Source: Deltaproteobacteria bacterium
GTDB taxonomy: Bacteria > Myxococcota_A > Polyangia > Polyangiales > Ga0077539
DNA: 64,000 nt
NCBI GenBank assembly: GCA_947477565.1
Contig: CANJUR010000003.1
Coordinates: 62,001-126,000 of the forward strand
Direction: 5' to 3'
Positions 58,833 to 64,000 of the stretch are shown here, in pieces. The number at the start of each line of letters is the position of its first letter. Position 1 is the stretch's first letter. Both the position numbers and the translations under genes were made by a program. The notes beneath the pieces were generated by a model that saw only the letters and a program-made list of their open reading frames with translations, had not been told where the DNA came from and ran no database searches.

Positions 58833-61001
58833 ATGGCCGACGTAGAAGCGCTGCTCAAACGGATGGTGGGAGAGAGGGCGTCCGACCTGTTTCTTACGGA
58901 GGGTCGGCCTCCTTCGATTCGGGTCAACGGCTCGCTCGTGACCCTCGGAGATGCAGCGCTCGAACACGAGACCCTCAAGGAATTCATGGACACCGTGCTG
59001 CGCCCTACGCAGCGCGACGCGTTCGACCGCCTGGGCGACGTGGACGTGGGCGTCAGCCGCCCGGGGCTGGGTCGCTTCCGTGCGCATTTCCATCTGCAAC
59101 GGGGCCTGATCGGTGCGGTGATCCGGCTGGTGCCGGGTGGGCAACTGGACTTCGACGTGCTCGGCCTCCCGGCGGTCATCGCGACGCTCGCGGACGCCCC
59201 GCGCGGGCTAGTTCTGGTCACCGGGAGCACCGGGTCGGGCAAGAGCACGACGCTCGCGGCGATGGTGCATCACATCAACACCCATTACGCCCGGCACATC
59301 GTCACCCTCGAAGACCCGATCGAGTTTGTCCACGAAGACCTCAAGGGGCTGGTCACCCAACGGGAGGTGGGGAGCGACACGCGGGACTTCACCCTGGCGC
59401 TGAGGCACGTGGTGCGCGAGAGCCCGGACGTCATCCTCATCGGCGAGATGCGCGACGCCGAGACGATGAACGTGGCCCTCTCCGCGGCGCTCACCGGGCA
59501 CCTCGTGCTGAGCAGCGTGCACACCATCGACTCGCTGCAGACCCTCCAGCGCATCCTCGGGTACTACCCTGAGCACCTGCGCGAGCAGGTCGCGATGGAC
59601 CTCTCGATCTGCCTCCAGGGGATCGTGTCGCAGCGCCTGGTGCCGCGCGCCGAGGGGGAAGGGCGGGTGGCCGCGGTAGAGGTGATGGTCGCGACGCCGC
59701 CGGTGCGAAAGCTTATTCGTGAGCAGCGCGTGGACGAGATTGAAGACCTCATGCTGCAGGGGGCCGACGGGATGCAGACGTTCAATCGGGCGTTGGTGCA
59801 ACTCTACGAAAAGGGCGTCGTGAGCTACGAGACCGGCGCGGCATACGCGACGAATCCAGACGAGTTCCGCATGAACGCGCAGGGGATGGAGCGGGGCTCG
59901 GCGGCCTTCGTGGCGGAGCATGACGCGCTGCCCGCAGTAGGGAGCGTCGACATGCGGACGCTGCTCAACATCGCGCTGCGTTACGGGGCTAGTGACATCC
60001 ACCTCGTGGTGGGTTCCGCGCCGATCTTCCGCATCCACGGGAAGCTCCGGCGTCTCGAGGTCGATTCGCTTTCCCCCGGCGACGTCCGTCGGCTTCTTTT
60101 TTCGCTGCTTTCGCATGGTCAGCGCGAGAGCTTCGAGCTCGACCGCGAACTCGACTTCGCTCTCACCGTCACCGGCAAGCACCGGTTTCGGGTCAACGCG
60201 CACTTCCAGCGCGGCACCGTCGCCGTCGCGCTACGCCTCATCCCCAATTCTATTCCCGACGCCGCGACGCTCGGGCTGCCGCCGATCGTGCGTGAACTTG
60301 CAACGAGGCCTCATGGTCTCGTGCTCGTCACGGGCCCCACCGGCGCCGGGAAGAGCACGACGCTGGCGACGATGGTCGACCAGGTCAACTCGTCGCGCAG
60401 TTGCCACATCATCACCATCGAAGACCCGATCGAGTTCGTGCACTACAACCGCATGGCGACGGTCGAACAGCGCGAGGTCGGGCCGGACACCCGCAGCTTC
60501 GCCGCGGCGCTGAAGTTCATTCTCCGCCAGGACCCCGACGTGATCCTGATCGGTGAGTTGCGGGACATCGAGACGATCTCCGCGGCGCTTACCGCAGCAG
60601 AGACCGGTCACCTCGTGCTCGCAACGCTGCACACCAACGACGCGCCGCAGACCGTCGATCGCATCGTCGATGTCTTCCCCCCGCACCAGCAGTCCCAGGC
60701 GAGGGTGCAGCTCTCCGCCGCGCTGCAAGCGGTGGTGTCGCAGCGCCTGCTCACGCGGGCCGACGGGAAAGGGCGCATCGCCTGCTTCGAGGTGCTCATT
60801 GCGACCGCCGCGGTGCGCGCGATCATCCGCGACGGCAAGACCCACCAGCTGCTGAGCACGATGGAGACCGCGCAGCGCGACGGAATGATCACGATGGACC
60901 GGGCGGTGGTCGATCTCGTGAAGGCCGGGCACATCACGGTGGAAGAGGGTGCTCGGTACATGCGCAACCCGTCGGCATTGAAGGGTTTTATTGATGCCTG
61001 A
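58833..61001 (+). CDS. tandem PilU-PilT fusion (twitching-motility ATPase)
   Basis: One 722-residue chain carries two complete retraction ATPases. The first (about 1-345) has Walker A GSTGSGKST (131-139), IVTLEDPIEFVH, the Asp box GEMRDAET and His box GHLVLSSVHT, and ends DGMQTFNRAL, as in PilU. The second (about 371-722) has Walker A GPTGAGKST (501-509), ITIEDPIEFVHYN, GELRDIET, GHLVLATLHT, and the PilT tail AVRAIIRDGKTHQLLS. Usually PilT and PilU are separate proteins from adjacent genes. No other pil gene is in the window. Both catalytic sets look intact. Confidence 0.93.
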   Translation: MADVEALLKRMVGERASDLFLTEGRPPSIRVNGSLVTLGDAALEHETLKEFMDTVLRPTQRDAFDRLGDVDVGVSRPGLGRFRAHFHLQRGLIGAVIRLVPGGQLDFDVLGLPAVIATLADAPRGLVLVTGSTGSGKSTTLAAMVHHINTHYARHIVTLEDPIEFVHEDLKGLVTQREVGSDTRDFTLALRHVVRESPDVILIGEMRDAETMNVALSAALTGHLVLSSVHTIDSLQTLQRILGYYPEHLREQVAMDLSICLQGIVSQRLVPRAEGEGRVAAVEVMVATPPVRKLIREQRVDEIEDLMLQGADGMQTFNRALVQLYEKGVVSYETGAAYATNPDEFRMNAQGMERGSAAFVAEHDALPAVGSVDMRTLLNIALRYGASDIHLVVGSAPIFRIHGKLRRLEVDSLSPGDVRRLLFSLLSHGQRESFELDRELDFALTVTGKHRFRVNAHFQRGTVAVALRLIPNSIPDAATLGLPPIVRELATRPHGLVLVTGPTGAGKSTTLATMVDQVNSSRSCHIITIEDPIEFVHYNRMATVEQREVGPDTRSFAAALKFILRQDPDVILIGELRDIETISAALTAAETGHLVLATLHTNDAPQTVDRIVDVFPPHQQSQARVQLSAALQAVVSQRLLTRADGKGRIACFEVLIATAAVRAIIRDGKTHQLLSTMETAQRDGMITMDRAVVDLVKAGHITVEEGARYMRNPSALKGFIDA

Positions 61002-61506
61002 TGGAGAGCTGCGCCGCACGGCGGCAAACCGGGTACGCCGACTGTTGGATGGCGCTCCCGGCGTCACGCAGAGACAGGCGATCGGCAGCGTGATCACGGT
61101 GACCCGGATGGCACTCGACCAGTTGGTCAACGACCGCGGGCTCTTCGCCCACGCGATCGATCGAGTGGAGGATTGGCTCCGCGGATCCGTGGGGGAGGAG
61201 TCCTTGCTTCTCATACGGGAGGATCTCTCTGCGGCTGCGACGCGGGCCGACCTCGAGGATGACCGCGGCGCCTGGCTGGCGATGGAGGCCGTCGTGTCGC
61301 TGCTCGACACCGCCCTGACTCGCGAGCCCTGGGCGGTCGGACTCCGCGGTTGGCGCGCGGTCATGTGCACCGCGGAGTCGATGGCCTGGCCGGACCTCGA
61401 CGCGTCGGAGATTCTCGAGGAGATCGACAACCGACTGCACGACGTGCTCGACCGCAGCGGCGCTCCCGATGGCGCGGAGACCCGGGTCTCCATCGCGGAG
61501 CGCTGA
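60994..61506 (+). CDS. hypothetical protein downstream of the PilU-PilT fusion
   Basis: The ATG at 60994 lies 8 bp inside the PilU-PilT coding end, so translation is coupled. The 170-residue protein is Leu/Asp/Arg-rich and mostly helical (VTRMALDQLVNDRGLFAHAI); no domain is recognised. Its position suggests an accessory to the pilus motor, by context only. It converges on the kinase gene with a 4-bp gap. Confidence 0.7.
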   Translation: MPDGELRRTAANRVRRLLDGAPGVTQRQAIGSVITVTRMALDQLVNDRGLFAHAIDRVEDWLRGSVGEESLLLIREDLSAAATRADLEDDRGAWLAMEAVVSLLDTALTREPWAVGLRGWRAVMCTAESMAWPDLDASEILEEIDNRLHDVLDRSGAPDGAETRVSIAER

Positions 61507-61510
61507 TCTC

Positions 61511-63106
61511 TCAGTGCGGGAGAAACATCGGAAGCTCGCCGCCGCCTTCTTCAGAGGGGCGACGGGCGCGGGAATGCCCTGAAATCCCGGTCGATCGGGG
61601 AGAGCCGATCGTTGCAGAAGTCGTCCTCGGGGGCTGCGGGGCGATGGGGGCGAGGTCGATCGAGGCACTGTCGGAATTGCCATCGAGCACCACCGGGAGG
61701 CGCATCACGCCGAGTGTGAGTACCATCGGCCGCGTACCGCCCGCGGGCACGGACACGGCGCAGGGGGTGGCAGCGCACAACTCCGTGCCGTTGACCTCGG
61801 TCACTCGCGCGCCGACAGGACTGGTCTGCACCACGACCATGCGCGCGGCTGCGGCGGGCGGCAGCAAGCGGGCGGCGGGTGTCCGGACGGTCGGCTCCGC
61901 GGCCGGGTCTGGCGTCGTGCTCGGTCGCGGAGAGCGCAGCATCACTGTGCCCCCCAACGCCAGCGCCAGAGCAGCGAGAACGCCGAGCCCAAGCATCCAC
62001 GAAGAGCGCCGTGCAGTCGGCCCCAGGACCCCAGGCGAGGACTGCGTGACCGACGGCATCGCCGCACGGAGCACTTCGGAGTGCGCCATGGCGGTGGCCG
62101 AAGGGTCCCCCTCGACGCGGCCTGTGGAGGTTGCGTTACCGACCGGAACGACGCCGGAAGCCGACGCCCCGAAGCGGCCGCTGCTCTCGGCCGAGACCAT
62201 CCATCGGGACATCTCGCCACCGAGCAACGGCAGCAGCGCACGGCGAAAATCCTCGACGTTGGCGAAGCGATCCGACGGCTGTTTGGCAATGGCGCGCATC
62301 ACGACCTCCGCGAGCGGCGCTGGGACATCGGGGGCGCGGACGAGCAACGGAGTCGGCGGCTCGGCGATGATCTGCCGGAGCAACACGAAGCGATCCCGCC
62401 CGTCGTAGGGCAGGGCGCCGGACAACATCTCGTAGAGGGTCACGCCCGTGGCGTAGACGTCGATGCGCTGATCGGGAGCCTCGCCCGCGACCTGCTCGGG
62501 TGCCATGTAGCGGAGCGTTCCGACCATCGACCCCTGCGCGGTGTGGTTGGGATCGCCGGCCTCGGCCTCGGTGAGCTTGGCGACCCCGAAATCGAGCACT
62601 TTCACATGGTCGCCATCGTCTGTGCGGTGGACGAAGATGTTCTCGGGCTTGAGGTCGCGGTGAATGATTCCTGCGGCGTGCGCCGTACGGAGCGCCAGGA
62701 GGCACTGCGCCGCGATGACCGCCGCGCGATCGGGCGGAAGCCTCCCCTCCCGTCGGAGCAGCGTGCGCAGCGGCTCACCCTCGAGCAACTCCATCACCAG
62801 CAGCAGGTTTCCCTGGGTGTCGCGGCCGAAGTCGATGAGTTGAACGATGTTGGGATGCGTGAGGCGCGCGATGATGTTGGCCTCCCTCACGAAACGCGCG
62901 AGCCCAGACGCGTTGGAGGCGTGCTCCGGGAGCAGCATCTTCACCGCGACGAAGCGCCCGACCGAGCGCTGCACCGCGCGGTACACCGAGCCCATTCCGC
63001 CGACGCCGATCTCCTCGAGGATCTCGAACCGACTCTCGTCGATGTCGGGCACGCCCGGCTCAGAGCGCATCGAACGGGCGAGGTCGGCGGAGAGGGAGTT
63101 GTTCAT
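61511..63106 (-). CDS. Ser/Thr protein kinase
   Basis: The 531-residue protein has a full kinase domain: GVGGMGSVYRA, VAVKML, HRDLKPEN, DFGVAK and APEQV. A membrane helix (LGLGVLAALALALGGTVML) follows, then a PEGA-like extracytoplasmic part with an unusual Cys pair (CAATPC). It is the last gene of a three-gene unit with the TPR protein and the FGE-domain gene. Confidence 0.9.
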   Translation of the reverse strand: MNNSLSADLARSMRSEPGVPDIDESRFEILEEIGVGGMGSVYRAVQRSVGRFVAVKMLLPEHASNASGLARFVREANIIARLTHPNIVQLIDFGRDTQGNLLLVMELLEGEPLRTLLRREGRLPPDRAAVIAAQCLLALRTAHAAGIIHRDLKPENIFVHRTDDGDHVKVLDFGVAKLTEAEAGDPNHTAQGSMVGTLRYMAPEQVAGEAPDQRIDVYATGVTLYEMLSGALPYDGRDRFVLLRQIIAEPPTPLLVRAPDVPAPLAEVVMRAIAKQPSDRFANVEDFRRALLPLLGGEMSRWMVSAESSGRFGASASGVVPVGNATSTGRVEGDPSATAMAHSEVLRAAMPSVTQSSPGVLGPTARRSSWMLGLGVLAALALALGGTVMLRSPRPSTTPDPAAEPTVRTPAARLLPPAAAARMVVVQTSPVGARVTEVNGTELCAATPCAVSVPAGGTRPMVLTLGVMRLPVVLDGNSDSASIDLAPIAPQPPRTTSATIGSPRSTGISGHSRARRPSEEGGGELPMFLPH

Positions 63107-63130
63107 CGACCGTCGGGTGGGGAGGAGAAT

Positions 63131-63889
63131 CTATGGTGCCGGATCGGCCGCGGGACTCTGCGTAAAGTACAGCACCACGGCAACTACGCCCGCAACCAGG
63201 GCGGAGCCAAAGGCGATGTCGGCGCCGAGGGCCATCGACTCACCGCGGTCGTAGGACGCTGCACGATTGCTGCCTTCATGGCTGGCGTTGAAGTCAGCCT
63301 GGGCAGAGAAAGCAAGCCCGCCCAGCACACCTCCCGCGACGGCCGCTGCCACCGCCACTCCGCTGGTCACCATCACCGGGATCGTAAACCGTCGATGTAC
63401 GGAGGCCGTCGCGAGGAGCCTTCGACGCTCATCCTCCGCCCGCTGCCGCTCGGCCTCCGCGGTCTGCACGCGGGCCACCTCCAGCGCTCGCTGCTCCGAA
63501 GTCTGCGCGGCAGCCTGACGCGCCTGCTCCGCCTGCTGGGCCTCGGCCGCGCGACGCTGCGCGGAGGCCATCGCCTCGCGCGCAATCGCCCCCGCCTCGG
63601 AGTCGGGATTCGTCTGCAGGAAGCGGCGATAGTAATCGGCCGCCACGGAAAACGACCCGGCGCGCTCGTGTGCACGGCCAAGGTTGTAGAGCAGCCGCGG
63701 CAGTGGACGGATCGCATAGGCCCGCTCGAGTTCGACGATCGCCTCACGCGCCTGCCCGGCCTCGTAGTGCTGCACCGCCGAGCGCAGCAATGCGTCGAAT
63801 TCACGACGGGATTCGCGCGATTGACCGAAGGCCAGCGACGCTCCGAGGAGGGTGGCCGCGAATACCGAACTTTGTAAGAGTGACCTCAT
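63131..63889 (-). CDS. TPR protein with two C-terminal membrane helices
   Basis: From ATG 63889 (signal MRSLLQSSVFAATLLGASLA) the protein has 252 residues. TPR-like helices (REFDALLRSAVQHYEAGQAR, LLYNLGRAHERAG) resemble the N-terminal module of the TonB receptor at 34801. A coiled-coil Gln/Ala/Arg region and two membrane helices (VTSGVAVAAAVAGGVLGG and FGSALVAGVVAVVLYF) follow. Its start overlaps the FGE-gene stop (ATGA), and the kinase gene is 24 bp downstream. It may be the kinase's envelope partner. Confidence 0.78.
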   Translation of the reverse strand: MRSLLQSSVFAATLLGASLAFGQSRESRREFDALLRSAVQHYEAGQAREAIVELERAYAIRPLPRLLYNLGRAHERAGSFSVAADYYRRFLQTNPDSEAGAIAREAMASAQRRAAEAQQAEQARQAAAQTSEQRALEVARVQTAEAERQRAEDERRRLLATASVHRRFTIPVMVTSGVAVAAAVAGGVLGGLAFSAQADFNASHEGSNRAASYDRGESMALGADIAFGSALVAGVVAVVLYFTQSPAADPAP

Positions 63890-64000
63890 CGAGCGGTCCC
63901 TCCACTGGAGCAGCGGAAGCCGCCGACAGCCTCCCCGCGGTCGCCGTCGATCCATCGGCGGATGCCGGGTCGCAGATCGGTGGAGTTGTAGTTGCGGCCG
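63886..64000 (-). CDS. formylglycine-generating enzyme-like (FGE-sulfatase domain) C-terminus, partial
   Basis: This open frame is too short for the track; its 5' part lies beyond the window. The last 37 residues read GRNYNSTDLRPGIRRWIDGD and later GGFRCSSGG, matching the closing strand of FGE-sulfatase domains (…GFRCV). The stop codon overlaps the start of the TPR gene by 4 bp. Many such domains in myxobacteria are linked to kinases; here it is the first gene of the kinase operon. Confidence 0.72.
   Translation of the reverse strand, partial: GRNYNSTDLRPGIRRWIDGDRGEAVGGFRCSSGGTAR

Noticed and set aside
62081-63877. 598-codon plus-strand ORF
   Set aside because: It is a shadow of the kinase and TPR genes, which carry the recognisable motifs.

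Overview
This 64 kb window is a chromosomal stretch from a high-GC, predatory- or social-type bacterium. The most likely source is a Myxococcota (Polyangia-like) member. The evidence is the dense two-strand gene packing, many GTG and TTG starts, three eukaryote-like Ser/Thr kinases with transmembrane or PEGA tails plus a pseudokinase, an FHA protein, many Cys-rich or Asp/Val-rich lipoproteins, TPR proteins with two C-terminal membrane helices, a fatty acyl-AMP ligase and a formylglycine-generating-enzyme tail. No rRNA, integrase, transposase or CRISPR array was seen. The species cannot be named from the sequence alone.

Layout. 1-9.8 kb: FHA/zinc-ribbon protein, a single-span membrane protein, trpD, an alpha/beta hydrolase, asnS, an orphan fatty acyl-AMP ligase, a Ser/Thr kinase and a Cys-rich secreted protein. 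9.8-16.9 kb: a PEGA-like membrane protein, a metH operon headed by an ArsR-methyltransferase fusion, and a DNA-methylase-fold protein. 16.9-18.4 kb: tRNA-Glu beside a gene-poor, decayed patch with two paralogous ATPase fragments flanking six copies of a 41/42-bp palindrome-bearing tandem repeat. 18.4-24.1 kb: an isolated flagellar-rod-like protein, a secreted FKBP, a divergent diadenylate-cyclase-like protein translationally coupled to a DMT exporter, a lipoprotein, and mazG coupled to a secreted nuclease. 24.1-28.7 kb: rubrerythrin / Fe-S oxidoreductase / DUF3501 oxidative-stress cluster, tRNA-Val and a DEAD-box helicase with a structured leader. 28.7-34.8 kb: HDAC-like deacetylase divergent from a LysR regulator, an isolated larB, SDR plus an INSIG-like membrane protein, and an epoxide-hydrolase-like enzyme. 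34.8-45.3 kb: kinase coupled to a TPR/PEGA/TonB-dependent receptor, bfd-bfr iron storage, lipoproteins, an M16 peptidase and a pseudokinase. 45.3-51 kb: a protein with Cys-X3 repeats, 2-oxoacid dehydrogenase E1 beta and alpha, and an XRE regulator with matched palindromes around it. 51-64 kb: a Cas4-like Fe-S nuclease, fabH, sbcC-sbcD, a J-domain/TPR protein followed by a natural PilU-PilT fusion ATPase, and a kinase operon whose first gene is a truncated FGE-sulfatase-domain gene.

How genes work together. Several operons are shown by 4-bp start/stop overlaps (ATGA, GTGA or TTGA): mazG-nuclease, DAC-like-EamA, INSIG-SDR, kinase-TonB receptor, sbcD-sbcC and FGE-TPR-kinase. The most unusual items are the PilU-PilT fusion, the DisA_N-like protein with altered catalytic motifs, the bacterial INSIG homologue, the (Cys-X3)n protein, the pseudokinase and the phased palindromic repeat array. 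All functional calls rest on motif recognition by eye; no database search was run.
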